64,000 nucleotides of DNA, taken from assembly GCA_025403435.1 (NCBI GenBank), contig CM046350.1, positions 30,223,346-30,287,345 of the forward strand, read 5' to 3'. Origin of the DNA: Artocarpus heterophyllus. Its lineage: Eukaryota > Streptophyta > Magnoliopsida > Rosales > Moraceae. Position numbers and translations under genes: made by a program. This document shows positions 24,138-35,560 of the stretch, one piece after another (the first letter of the stretch is position 1; every line of letters starts with the position of its first letter). Below the pieces are notes generated by a model, which was not told where the DNA came from, ran no database searches, and saw nothing but the letters and a program-made list of their open reading frames with translations.

Positions 24138-25713
24138 TGCAGGTGTAGCAGACCATGCTACGGATATGGATAGGCGAATGCTTGGCTAAAATTATTACCA
24201 ATCCAGGCACCTGAGCCCAAATGGTAAATCTTTCTCTGCTCCACTTCCAACATTTGTTCTTTTAAAACTTGTTGCGGTGACCTGTTGAGTTTAGAACCCA
24301 AAATTATTTTGTAATGTGCTGATATAAGCACCTGGGTTTTGCTTGATTCACTACAAAATTTTAGGTTAGTCCCAAAATTTTTCAGCCATATTAACAAAAC
24401 GTGGGTGAAAATGATACATCTTCTAAAACATCAGTTTGAAATCATTATCCTCAGTGCTTACTGCTTGGACAGAATTTTTTTCTGAAACTGTACTTGTCAA
24501 TATTTAGCTGTCATTTTTTCCTGCTTTATGGTTTTAAAAATTAGGTGGTTTTGATCATGAAGTTTTTTTTTAATTAACTGATTGTTTGGAAAAAAAAAAA
24601 GAAAAGAAACACTGGTTAGTCAAAGCACAGTGGTGATTTTTAACCGGAATTTTTCTTGCAGTTACCCAGTTATCTGACGGAGATTCAAAAGGAAATTCAT
24701 GCTTGGGGCTTTTTCAAAAATAGACGTCATAGAGTTTTACTGTAACTAAATGAATGGTGCATTAAAGCCAACTGAATCTTATGTTGAAATTGGGTATTAG
24801 AAACGGGAACTAAATAATGATTTGTTTTGTAGTATTTGGCCTGGACAATAACCGCAGTAAGGTGAATGTAGAAGATTTAGTCCGAAGGATTTTGACACTT
24901 CCAGTTACAACAGAACCTGTAGCAGAAATGGTAGTGGCATATGTTGAATTGCTCTAACCAATCCTAAACACGTTAAATGGACTATAAGAAATTAGGTCTA
25001 GTCTCAAATCTGGTATCGGATAGAAACTGCTTTTGCAGAAAGTGGAGACATGAGGTGCAAAATGAGAGGCTGGATTCTTTACTCAAGTGGGTCAATTTGA
25101 GAAATACCATTTCGGTGGTATTGTTTTTCAATCTTTTAAGACTTCTATGAAAAAAAGTCAGAAATATATTACTTTTAAAGAGTATGAAAACATAACTGAT
25201 TATAAGTACTTTAGATTTTGGTAAGATAAACAAGTGTTATATAAGAGTATCTTAGCTTTTTTTTGGCTAAAAGAAGCTATGTGAATCAAAGGAATAAAAT
25301 ATAAGTGACAGAACATAATTGTGACAGTAAAAAAGTGATATGTTACCTAATTTATTCAAGTGTTGTGGGTGGATAGGCTATGGGCTCTGCCGAAACATTA
25401 AGAGATTTTTTATAAATGTTATATTTTAAGATTTATTTTTTATAAATGTCAAATAATTTATTTGTAGCACAATTTAACATGTAATATGAATATAGTGTAG
25501 CATAAACATTTTTAGGTGTGACATAAATAAACATAACTTTTTAAACTATGATATAACATGTAATTTTCTCAAAATATTAACTATAGTTAAGAATATAACG
25601 GTAACTTTCACTCAAATTACACTGAGAAACGGACAATTAAAATATTATTTGAATCTGTCCATAAACGAAAAAACAACCAATGCAAATGGAATAGTGAAAC
25701 ACAAGCGCATTAA
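24138..25713. other. Downstream region of the PPR gene, no gene seen
   Basis: Contains the probable 3' untranslated region and AT-rich intergenic DNA with oligo-A/T runs (about 24590). No frame with recognisable motifs and no terminal repeats. Confidence 0.5.
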
Positions 25714-25833
25714 GGGTGTGTTTGGTACGAGTATTTGAGTACAGTATTTGAATAAAGATTTAAATTTTTATGAGAGAAAATACTGTAGCAAAATAATTCA
25801 AACCGTGATTTAAAAACCGAGACAAACACACTC
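25714..25833. mobile_element. MITE copy 2, 120 bp, TAA target duplication
   Basis: Ends GGGTGTGTTTGGTAC and GACAAACACACTC are imperfect inverted repeats, flanked by TAA on both sides (25711-25713, 25834-25836). The interior matches the MITE at 20164-20282 closely (ACTGTAGCAAAA). TAA duplications point to PIF/Harbinger (Tourist-like) mobilisation. Confidence 0.8.
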
Positions 25834-28260
25834 TAAATATAACTATAGTACATTGATCAGTCGTTCCAAAGTTAACTTTTGAAACGTATAATGCTTGTTT
25901 ACGACAAGTTGAATTTTTAATTTTTAGGAATGCAAGAGCTTTCGTCAAATTTCTAGAGATTTAAAATGTAACAGAATATTAGTGTTTTTTTTAAAGACAA
26001 ATTCAAGAGCAAGGGTAATTTTTAAGAAAATATTTGGTTCGAGAAACCCAAACCTTTTGGCATAAAAAATCTAAGGATTAATGGTTTAAGTGTATTAATA
26101 CTAGTGTCTGTAAAAAAAAATTACCATTTTAATTTATTATAGAACTATGAATAATGACGCTACTGCTCCTAATTTCATTCCTTAAAGAAGATTTATAACT
26201 GTTTGTTAATAAAATAATTAAACAAAAAAATTAAAAAGGTGGACAACATATATGTATAGCATGCAAATATATTCATTATCATAAAGACTACAAACTTATA
26301 AGTATAATCATTATCAAAATTTACAAAATTTAATGACAAAAATTCTATAACAATTAATGAAGTGGAGCATTAAGATTGCAATTTTGCAATATGAAATAAG
26401 AGAGTAAATTTAAAAAGTCATATGTTTGTATAGAATATGAAATTATGGTCAATATAATAAAGACTACAAGTTTATGATAATAAAATAAGATTATAAAACT
26501 TGGAAGTCAGATTTTGCCTACAATGTACAAGTATATTATCAAAAAATTTAATTTGTATAATAATGATGAATATCAAAATATACAGGGTAAAATGACTACT
26601 ATATACAATTAATTCTAAAAACATAGACTGAATGATAGTATGAAGAAAAATAGACAATTTTAAAATTAGATTCTTAAAATGAACATTTTATGCAATATTA
26701 AATTACATTTTCTGTCAAATCTTTAAAAGATATATTTATTCATGCCACACTTACAAAATTGGACAATAAATGATACTATTTTAGAAATTAAACTTAAATA
26801 GTATCATCTAACATAAAAGTTGGATGTAGAAACCGTGCTACCACTCATATTACTTTTTTAAAATCTCCAAAAGAAAAAAGTAAACAGGATGAGAAATTAC
26901 CAATCAGACCCTAGTAACAATGGAAAAGAAAAGAAAAAAAAAACTTGGACAATTTTTTGAAACGGTGTGGAAAAAGAAATAGCATATGGGCAAGACTCTA
27001 TTTTCAACTATTAGAACTGTATAAAAAAATTGTCAGTTTTGCATATTTCTATATTTTAATATAAATTTTACCAAATCTAAGGTTTAGAAATGTGTAATAC
27101 AAGTAGGCATCCTCACCATAAAAGGCTCAAACTTTTCTTCAAAAAAGAGAGCTAATGATATTCAAGATATCTATATTTTATTTAGGTGCACGATGGAAGT
27201 TTTCCATCTTTTTTTTTTCTCTCTGTCTTTTTATTCTTTTCTTTAATTTTTAATCCCACAAAGCTTGGGTGCTTCGGAGTTTTTTTTTTAAGAAATAAAA
27301 CTAGTAATTTAACGCAACTCAAAAAAATATTAGAATAATAAATTTTGTTGAAACTCAAGATCGCTATAACGAAAAATCTATAATGAATAAAACAATCAAA
27401 CAATTGTTTTTACATAAAAATAATAATAAAAAAAAGTCAGACTTTTTCGTGCCTATTTTGTTCATGTAGGTTTGCAGATAGAATGAAATACGCTTCACAA
27501 GAAATAAATTTTCAGCTCTTTCAAAATAGCTCATGCCTCCATTTATCTTATTTTGTATTGGCATTCATTATAAAAAATACTTATGGTTTTGTGGTGATCT
27601 TTGAAATACGTTTGCCAAATATTTTCGCATTTCTTAATTTATTTAAATTTATTTTGATGAGTTTTGACTTTCAAGAATGGTAAACTATTTGAATTTGTTG
27701 GTATCTTTTCGTGAAAAGTTTGATAAGCAAATTTTTAGTTTCATTAAGTCTATTTGATTGAGATTTTTTTCCAGTAAAATTCATATTTGAATATGAGGAA
27801 AACGGAAACTTACATGTTGACTTTCTTGTTTTATTTTTTGTTTCAAAATTCTTACTTTAGGAAATGTTAGTTTGTCAACATGATTGGAGCATGGAGATTT
27901 CTGTCAACACGACTGTCGACACAACAACGTCAGACTTCCTCGATTTAATTCAAAGTGAAAGTTCTAACAGTTTAGATATTTGTCTGATTTCAAGGAGATC
28001 CAACTCTAAACTTAAGAGAAGAAATCTAGACATTCTCCTAGGATTAGGCTTTGAGCTCTCAGACCTTGTTTGTCGTTGTGCATTTTGTCGATTCGAAGTA
28101 AGTTCGAGGAGGAGTTGAAGGCCAGATTACGCTTCGAGTACGCTAGTTGGATTGAATGCAACCATTGAGCATGGAATACGCCACTTAGACCAAAAGCAAG
28201 TTGAAAACTTAAAGTAAGACAAGGAGTCTGAAAATAAGTCAAAAGGTGACATCATAGGCA
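25834..28260. other. AT-rich intergenic DNA, no gene seen
   Basis: Long A/T-rich stretch with oligo-A and oligo-T runs. The small frame at 27864-28118 has no recognised motif and no sign of selection that I can see. Confidence 0.5.
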
Positions 28261-28379
28261 GAGATGGAGGGAGGGGGCAGGGGTGCTATGGCCCCCTAGA
28301 TTTTTGGTTTTTTCAATATACTTTTTTAACATTTTTTTTCTTTAATAATAATAACAACAACAACAACATAAAGAGAACC
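28261..28379. other. Possible transposon end-like sequence next to the decayed cassette
   Basis: The stretch AGATGGAGGGAGGGGGCAGG followed by GTGCTATGGCCCCCT, then a poly-T-rich tract and (AAC)n, resembles a purine-rich phrase common in plant transposons. No partner end was found. Confidence 0.25.
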
Positions 28380-28636
28380 TTTTAATCTTAATCACAGTTG
28401 GGCCTGTCCATTTTAGGTTGGTCCAGTGTCCATCACAATGCTCTGCACAGTATCCTATATTGTCTATAAATCTTATCGTTATGCATTAAAGTTCAGATTT
28501 ATTGAGTTCCCTTTCTCTATAAAATTCTCTCTTCTCTCTAGAATTCTCTCACTCTCTCTCTAAAATTTGAAACTTGTTCTTAATTTTTCAGATCTTATTT
28601 CTTTCTATCTTTCTTGTTTCTTTTTCTTTGTTTTCC
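28380..28636 (+). promoter_or_regulatory. Promoter and leader of the decayed cassette
   Basis: TATAAAT at 28465-28471 sits in the phrase TTGTCTATAAATCTTATCG. It corresponds to TTGTCTATAAAATCTATTA in the big Athila-like element (TATA at 52728-52734). In both copies a CT-rich leader of 170-280 bases leads to the cysteine-rich reading frame. Conservation of TATA and leader in two separate copies marks this as a real cassette promoter, although activity is not shown. Confidence 0.55.
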
Positions 28637-29160
28637 ATAGATCCAAAGTATCATCACCTAAAGAAATACTTCCTATCACCTTCCCAAAAGATTCTCAGGC
28701 AGAAGTTCAAGTCTAGAGTCACTTAACTGTGGATTCTCATATGTTTTCGAATCCCCGGTAATATGAGGATGTTGATCGAAGAAAACATTCATCCGAGTGA
28801 CTTCAATGAGAGGGTTGGCCTTCTAGGTATGGGTACCACCTGTAGTACAATGAGAAGAAGAGCTTGTGCCATCGAGTCTAGATGTAACAACTGTGGGCAA
28901 GACTTATGAAAGTGTCGTTTGACTGGATTTGAGTTAGTAAATAGGGAGGACAAAATCCATGTCTACAAAGGTGGCATTTCTAAAGAGAACTTGGAAGACT
29001 TCCATGCTTCTCTTCAGAATCATTCAAACAGAAATGTCCAAAGTGCAATTTCTAATCTCTAGCCCAAATTCCATGTAGAAAGACAACGCCTTAGGAATAT
29101 AACATTTAAAGACCCTGTTTGTCAATTTGTAAAAAAAATTAGATACAGAGTAAATTCTTA
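28637..29160 (+). pseudogene. Decayed copy of the cysteine-rich basic protein gene
   Basis: Collinear in translation with the open frame at 53005-53559. The start is ATA where the intact copy has ATG. The first motif (KYHHLKKYF) is kept, followed by an in-frame stop after about 21 codons. The glycine-rich entry (LLGMGTT), the basic RRRA stretch, the two-cysteine motif (ESRCNNCG) and NREDKI are kept. Further in-frame stops follow after GQDL and before PKFHVE. So at least three stops and a lost start: a pseudogene. Family similarity to carla-/vitivirus nucleic-acid-binding proteins is by motif order only. It is followed after 700 bases by the remnant of a LOG-like gene, the same order as in the intact cassette. 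Confidence 0.75.
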
Positions 29161-29861
29161 ATTCATAGAAATTGTTTGAGTGTTTTCACAAAAAAAAAAA
29201 TGTATTTTATGTTTTAAGTGTTTATTTATTTTTAGACTATTACAGTATGTGTCAAAAAATAAATTTTTTACTTTATCATTATAGTTGTTGTTAAATATCT
29301 ATGTTAGTTTTATTTAAATCAGATGCATCACGTGTTTGTTCTTGTTGTTAGTTTGAAATTTTTACATTTCGAATGATTTTTCTAGATTCTTGTTGTTTTT
29401 GTCAAAAGTTTTACAATGTGTCATATGTCTTTTACTGACTTTTCTAGATTCGTGTTGTTTTTGTCAAATGTTTACTGTATGTCATATGTCTTTTACTAAC
29501 TTTTTTAGATTGATTTTTATTTTGTCAAAAAAGTATACAGTTAAATGTGTCAGGTTTTGTTTGTTTTGTAAATTGTCAAAAGTTGTACAGTTAGAGTCTC
29601 ATTTGTCAAAAGTCGGTCTAATTGCATGTTTATTTTCAAAATTTGAAATGATTCAGTTTGACTTTTTTTAACATGTACATATCTTATTTTCTGATTTTTC
29701 TGACTTTTTCTAACCTGTCATCACTTACTTGTCATAACTGCTTAGTCCTTTTGCATTTTCATCTTCTTTAAGATATCATTTAGGACTCAAAGATTAGGCA
29801 GAGCAGATTTACGATAAAAAAAAAAAGCAAAAAAAGAGTCAATTTGTTTTAGAAACCAAAC
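29161..29861 (+). repeat. Cassette spacer with TGTCAAAAGTT-type repeats
   Basis: A tandem unit of about 62 bases (29377-29439, 29440-29500, then a partial copy) contains CTAGATTC, TTTTGTCAAA and CATATGTCTTTTACT. Further TTGTCAAAAGTTGTACAGT words lie at 29574-29620. The spacer of the intact cassette has the same TTTGTCAAAAGTTGTACAGT word (53949 onward), so it is an inherited part of the cassette. Confidence 0.65.
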
Positions 29862-29918
29862 ATGTCTTTTTCCTATTCATCTAGGAAAATTGAAACCATC
29901 TATGTCCTCTAGGGTTCT
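29862..29918 (+). pseudogene. LOG-like gene remnant, first 19 codons
   Basis: ATG and 18 further codons align without gaps to the start of the LOG-like protein at 54210. They share the Y/CV(L/F) hydrophobic strand and the GS of the FCGS nucleotide-binding turn. The cysteine of that turn is a TAG stop. The frame is cut after the GS codons by the Copia solo LTR and resumes in the same register at 41631. Confidence 0.75.
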
Positions 29919-30984
29919 TGTTCAAAATCGAGTACGCAGCAAAATTTTAAAATTTTTAAATCTGAGTATTTTTCAAAACACAAGTTTGACATGCTAAATA
30001 CATAACTTAATGATAGATCTTACTAATATCTTTTGTATACCGAAGTGGGCTCAAATCCATGTAGAGAAGAACTTTACAAAAGAGACTCAACCAATTGGTC
30101 TTCTTTGCTATTCTCTATCCACGATCGAAGTATAGGTGGTCATACGTTGTACAGCTCTTCCTCTAGTGACTCTCCTTCCAACCACTTAAGAAGACTTAGA
30201 ACTAAGGTTCTTGATGTTGAATAATAGTTTTCAAGGAATTTCAGAGTCTCAAACTAGATTACTCACTCTATGCTTCTCAAATGATCTGAATAACTGAGAA
30301 AACTCACTCCTATTTATAGTGTTTGAATTTCCTTACAATAGTAGGCCTCAAAATTTGAGTTTGGATCAACTTTTAATGAAAAACGCGTCTAAAATACATA
30401 TACAGATTATTGCATGATCAGCAAGCCAATATGAGAGATTGACCTGCTAATGGGCCTGCCGAACTTACTCTATCGGCAGGTCGAGGTTTCCTATCAGCCC
30501 GGCAAACTTACGATAATCTTGATCCATGAGAATATATAATTTTCCACTTGAGATTCTTAGATAGAGCCTCAATTTTAATTTAAATAACCTAATAGAGAAG
30601 TTATTTGATTAAAAAGTCATATCCAGATAACCCATAGAAAATAAAATATTATCCAAATAATTCAACATGTTTATCTTGAATTAATTTACAAAATTAATTC
30701 AACTGATAAAGTAACATGAATTATTAAATCCAATTTTAATAAATTTCAGCCAATTAATAATTTAACATAAATTACCAATATGCAGGAAAAACATGTCGTA
30801 TCATTACGGGATTTATAATGAGCTAGCCAAGGGGATCTGATAGACATATATAGTTCAAGCTTCTATAATTATAAAATGTAATATCCCATGTATATATTTT
30901 ATAATTATTAACTCTAACGCTACTCCACTAAAAGCTTAGAGCTGCACTATCGAACTATATACAATTACAAAGCTTCAATAAGCT
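29919..30984 (-). mobile_element. Copia solo LTR, first segment (minus orientation)
   Basis: On the plus strand it begins TGTTCAAAATCGAGTACGC, the reverse complement of the 3' end of the neighbouring Copia LTRs. It is split at 30984 by the complete Copia element and resumes at 40741. The flanking duplication is GTTCT (29914-29918) and GTTCC (41626-41630), one mismatch. A minus-strand TATAAATAG lies near 30308-30316, and GGCAGG-type near-palindromes lie at 30430-30500. Confidence 0.85.
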
Positions 30985-33000
30985 TGTTAGACGTGTATAA
31001 CGTCAGGAGTAAAAATATAATATGTTTTTGGAGACATTTTTATCAATAAAGAGTTTATTTATTATTCATGTACCAAATTGTTGTCTTCTTTACGTTCATA
31101 TTTGTTGAATGTATGATAAGCAAACAAAAGGCTGAGACTGTCGGTCTAAACCTTTGGAATCAGGCATATGATGGATAGATTATGCAAAAGACATAATTCT
31201 AAAGGTGGCGGTCTAAATTATAAGATTCGCAATCGAGGGAATAAAGTTGGGTGCTTTATTCATGTAAAGATTGTTATGTTGTCTACCTTATAGGAGATGG
31301 TTTGTCTTAGCCATCGAACGTGGACGCCACGAATATAAATATTGGTGCATTGTCATAGGTGACGATGCATTGGATCGGGACATAAAGTGTAATTGATTTG
31401 GATTAATAATTCTGTCTCAACAAATCAATTCACTTTAGACAATCATATGTGCTGTATCTTAATCCTGAGATGAATAGTGTGTCTGTTGTCTTGACTTATG
31501 TCTTTTGATGTACCAAAGGGTGACATCCATATTTAATGTTGATACGCATGCCGGTATGTTGGAAGCATAACTCTTGATAGTGTAGACCTATTATTCATAG
31601 ATATGGAATCCATAGCTCCTCTTTAGGAGTCCTTGATATCCTCTTATATACGTTACTTGTAATTGAAAAACTAGAGCGCTCAACCATTTGGATACATAGG
31701 TGTAACCGAATGGTATACTGTCTTTTAGATGTTAAGTTTTCCAATTGTGTGATAATAGAACGTAAGATAAAAATAATCGAGAAGATAAAACAAAATTTGT
31801 CCTTAAGCCGATTATGAATAATCCTATGGGGTTATAACACATTACGATATGTCATGGAGACTTAAATATTTGGGCTTTGTAATTCTATATAGTTCGAGAG
31901 TGCAGCTCTAAGCTTTTAGTGGAGTAGCATTAGAGTTGATAATTATAAAATATATATCTGGGATATTAGGTTTCATAATTATCGAGAACTTGAACTATAT
32001 AGGTCCGTTAGGTCCCCTTTGCTAGCTCATAATAAATCTTGTGACGATACGGCATACTTTTCTAATAAATTAGTGACTTATGTCAAATTATCAGATTGAC
32101 TGAAATTTGGTAGGATGAGATCATTCATGTTTATTTATCAGTTGAATTAATTTTATGAAAAATTAATTCAAGATAAACTTCTTGAATTATCGAAATCAGA
32201 TAATTCATGTCTGTTTATTGCTTGAATTAATTTCGAGTAAATTATTTCAAGATAAACTTGTTGAATTATCAGGAATATTTATTTTCCTAGAGATTATCTA
32301 GATATGACTGTTTTAATCAAATAACTTCTCTATTGGGTTATTTGAATTAAAATTGAGGCTCTATCCCAAGAATCTTGGGTGGGAAGTAAAAGATTCGCAG
32401 AGATCATTTATCGTAAGTTCGACAGATCGATTTTCAAGTTTAGCCTATGGATGGAATAAGTTTGGCAGGTTGATCTGCCAGTTCGGCCTACTAACCGAAT
32501 GATTTATGATCATACATTTTAGACACGATTTTTATCAGATATTGATCTTGATTTGAATTTTTGAGGCCTTATCTGATAAAGACTAACCTTGGGCCCAACC
32601 TTTATAAATAGGGAGTGAGATTCATAAGTTATTTAGATCAGTTAAGGAAAAAAAAGTGAGCATTTTAGTCTGTGAGTCTCTGCAACTCCTTGAGAGCTAT
32701 TGTTTGCAAATCATGAACCTTAGTTTTGGGTTTCCTCGATTGGTTGAAAAGAGAGTCATTGGAGAAAAGCTGTGCGATGTGCGCCCACATGCACTCTTAT
32801 CGTGAATAGAAAATAACAAAGAATACTAGTTGGTTGAGGCTCTTCTGGAACACCTTTCTCTTCACAATTGCGGAAGCTTTTCTGCAAACAAGGTTAGTAA
32901 GATCTGGTTAATTTATGCATAAAGCGTGTCAAACTTGTGTTTTAGAAAATACTGTGGTATAAAAATTTTAAAATTCCACTGTATACCAACTTTTCCAACA
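30985..33000 (+). repeat. 5' LTR of Copia A
   Basis: 2,016 bp, TG...CA. A TATAAATA box lies at 32603-32610. GGCAGG-type near-palindromes lie at 32399-32500, just before the TATA box. It is similar over its full length to 38690-40740 and 41697-43706. Confidence 0.9.
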
Positions 33001-33019
33001 ATTGGTATTAGAACCATGA
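33001..33019 (+). other. Primer binding site of Copia A (initiator tRNA-Met)
   Basis: ATTGGTATTAGAACCATGA directly follows the LTR. Its TGGTAT(T/C)AGA core is complementary to the 3' end of initiator tRNA-Met, the usual primer of plant Copia elements, with a few changes. Confidence 0.8.
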
Positions 33020-34706
33020 TTTTTACATAAATTTGCAAGTTTGTGATGATGCTATATGAATAAATTATGTGATCTTTATCTCTCCTATGCTTGAATTTAA
33101 TTTTTTTTAGAGAGTTGGCACTCTAGGGTTTCTATATATTTATATGTTGTCATGGATTATATGGTGAATGTTAATTAATTAATTATGGTTGATTAAATTT
33201 ATTATTTAATTAATTATTAATTAATTAATTAATGCCGGTTATGGTTCCTTAGAGGTTAGAATATGTATATAGGTTTTTCATGTAATTAAATAGCAAACTA
33301 TCATCTCCGTCTAGAAATTATTATTTAATTTTAAATTTGTAAAGAATTTTCTAATTAAATAATTATTCGAAGAAGATGGATCTAAAAGATGGATGATAGT
33401 ATTCCATAAGTATTTCCTAAGTCTCTAATTTTATGTTTTTGAATTGTTGAAAATAAAATTGATAAATTGCATTAAAAACTGTATTTTCTAAAAAACATGA
33501 TTTCTGCTCGGTCGGCATGCTAAACCCTTAGGTCCGGTAGGCCGATGGTCGCAGAACAGCAAGCCCAACTTAAAGTTTGCAGCCCATCTACAGGGTAGAA
33601 ATCTGATGGATCTAGCGGTAGGTCAAACTTTTTGGTTCGGCAAGCTGATTTGTCATGACCAGCAAGCCGACCTATAAAGTTTGACAGGCTGAAGGGTCAT
33701 GACTAGCAGGCCAATCACACAGATCGACATGCCAACAGAAAGCTATACATTTTTCCAGAAAAGGTTTGTTTTTCTATGCAGTTTTGATTTAGTTTTGGAC
33801 AATTCTTTGAAACATTAAATTTAGATATGACTCAAAATATGGAGAATTCGATCTATATGGGATTGAAGACTTGAAGATGGACATTACATGAAGAAGGATA
33901 CAACTTGAAGATTCAAGGATGAAGACTCGATAATATGTTTCGATTATTCTCTTGTAATCTTTATTTTCTTTTTTCTAGGGTGGAACCACAATATTATGGT
34001 TATTTATTATTATTTTGCTTGTGGCTTTGCATGATTGCTTTACTTGGCTGCATTAGAATATGATTTTCCATGTATATTGATAACATATTATATAGAATAA
34101 GGAGTGTCATTCATTAAAAATTGTTCATGCATGTTCTCAAAATAAAACCTTGATTTCAAAAGATTGAGCGGGAGAAAGTTTTCGAAGAGAGGACCTACGG
34201 CCTCCATCGTTGGTCCATAGGTAGCACACGGTGGTTTCCGACCCTTAAGAAAGGACTTCATCATGTACTGGGTTGGATCTTCGAAAGGATAAGGTATTTT
34301 AGCATGAATTATGGTTGCACACCCCTAGGTGTTGATTATAAATCATAGATAAAATATTGAAACGATGGTTATACACTCATGTTAATTTTATTATTAACCT
34401 CCCCTAGGAGCTCTGTTTATAGAATTGATGGCCTAAGAAACGATTATTAATATATGCTGGATCATATGGGTCCTGGATAGCATATATTAATCAAGAAAGG
34501 ATCGATGTTCCTAATTGAATTTGACAAGTCACCCCTAGGCAGCTTGTTAAATTCTGAGTTGGGAATTACTGTTATAAGGTTGTGATATTTTCAAGGTTTT
34601 CACATATAAACACATTTGTATGCTTTACATGATTATGTTATCTTACTAAATTATTGTTGTATGTTTGCATATACTTGGTATATAATTTTTTTATTGTAGA
34701 TTAAAA
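33020..34706 (+). other. Long untranslated leader of Copia A with near-palindrome cluster
   Basis: About 1.7 kb between primer site and gag. At 33508-33735 it carries at least seven degenerate copies of CGGCAGGCCGA/CGGTAGGCCGA. The corresponding cluster in Copia B begins almost directly after the primer site. The leader otherwise has no open frame. Confidence 0.7.
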
Positions 34707-35560
34707 ATGTCTAAAAATGCTTTATCATCGATACTTGATAAAAACCAATTAACTGGTGAGAACTATAATGATTAGAAATAGAGCCTAAACATCGTCTTGT
34801 CCTTTGAGAAACTAAAGTTTGTACTGATAACACCATGTCCTCATGAGCCTACAGGAGATTCCACTAATGAGCAAATCCAAACGTATGATCGCTAGAAAGA
34901 TGCTAACGATTAAGCCCGCTGTTATGTTTTGGCCAACATGAATAACATGTTGTAGGCTCAACATGAAGATTATGGGACTCCTAGGTAGATCTTGGATAAT
35001 CTTGAAGATATGTTTGGAGGCCAGGCCCTAACAAAATGACAAGGAGGGCTTAAAAAACTTCTAAACTGCAACAGAGGCCAGGGACGTCTGTAAAAGAGCA
35101 TATGATGTTAGTCATGGGCTACCTCGTTGAGGCGCAAACCAACGGAGCTAACATTGATGTTGAAACTCAAATGACTATGGTCTTTGAGACTCTATCTAAG
35201 GAATTTATTTGGTTTAGAGCTATATTTAATTTTAAGCAATAGATGGGATATGACCTTAACAGAGTTGACGAAGCAATTACATGAGTTTGAACTTCTGATC
35301 AGGGAAACTCCTGTGGGTGGAGAGGCCAACTTAGCAGCTGCATTTGGTTCCAATCCCAACTCAAGGAATGGAAAGAAGCAATGGGCTAAGAACAAAAACT
35401 CTTATATTCCTGCAAATAGCAAGAACAAGAAGAAGAAAAAGAAGAACCCGAAGAAGCTTAATTGCTTCTTCTGCAGGAAGGTCAGGCAAATTAAGAAAAT
35501 TGCAAGGACTTCCTTTCCCGAGGAGGTAGGTGTGATCTTCTGGTTGTTGAAACTTGTTTG
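34707..35560 (+). pseudogene. Copia gag, inactivated
   Basis: The frame starts MSKNALSSILDKN, then LTGENYND, typical of Copia gag. TAG stops follow at 34773-34775 and 34779-34781, where the Copia B copy reads tryptophan and arginine codons. The nucleocapsid region (35184-35591) is very lysine-rich and has a damaged zinc knuckle (CFFC without the later H and C). Confidence 0.8.

Noticed and set aside
24349..24362. CACTACAAAATTTTAGG as a CACTA left end
   Set aside because: No subterminal repeats nearby and no partner end; the match to CACTACAAGAA is only partial.
27864..28118. 84-codon open frame before the decayed cassette
   Set aside because: No motif and no counterpart in the intact cassette; a frame of this length is expected by chance.
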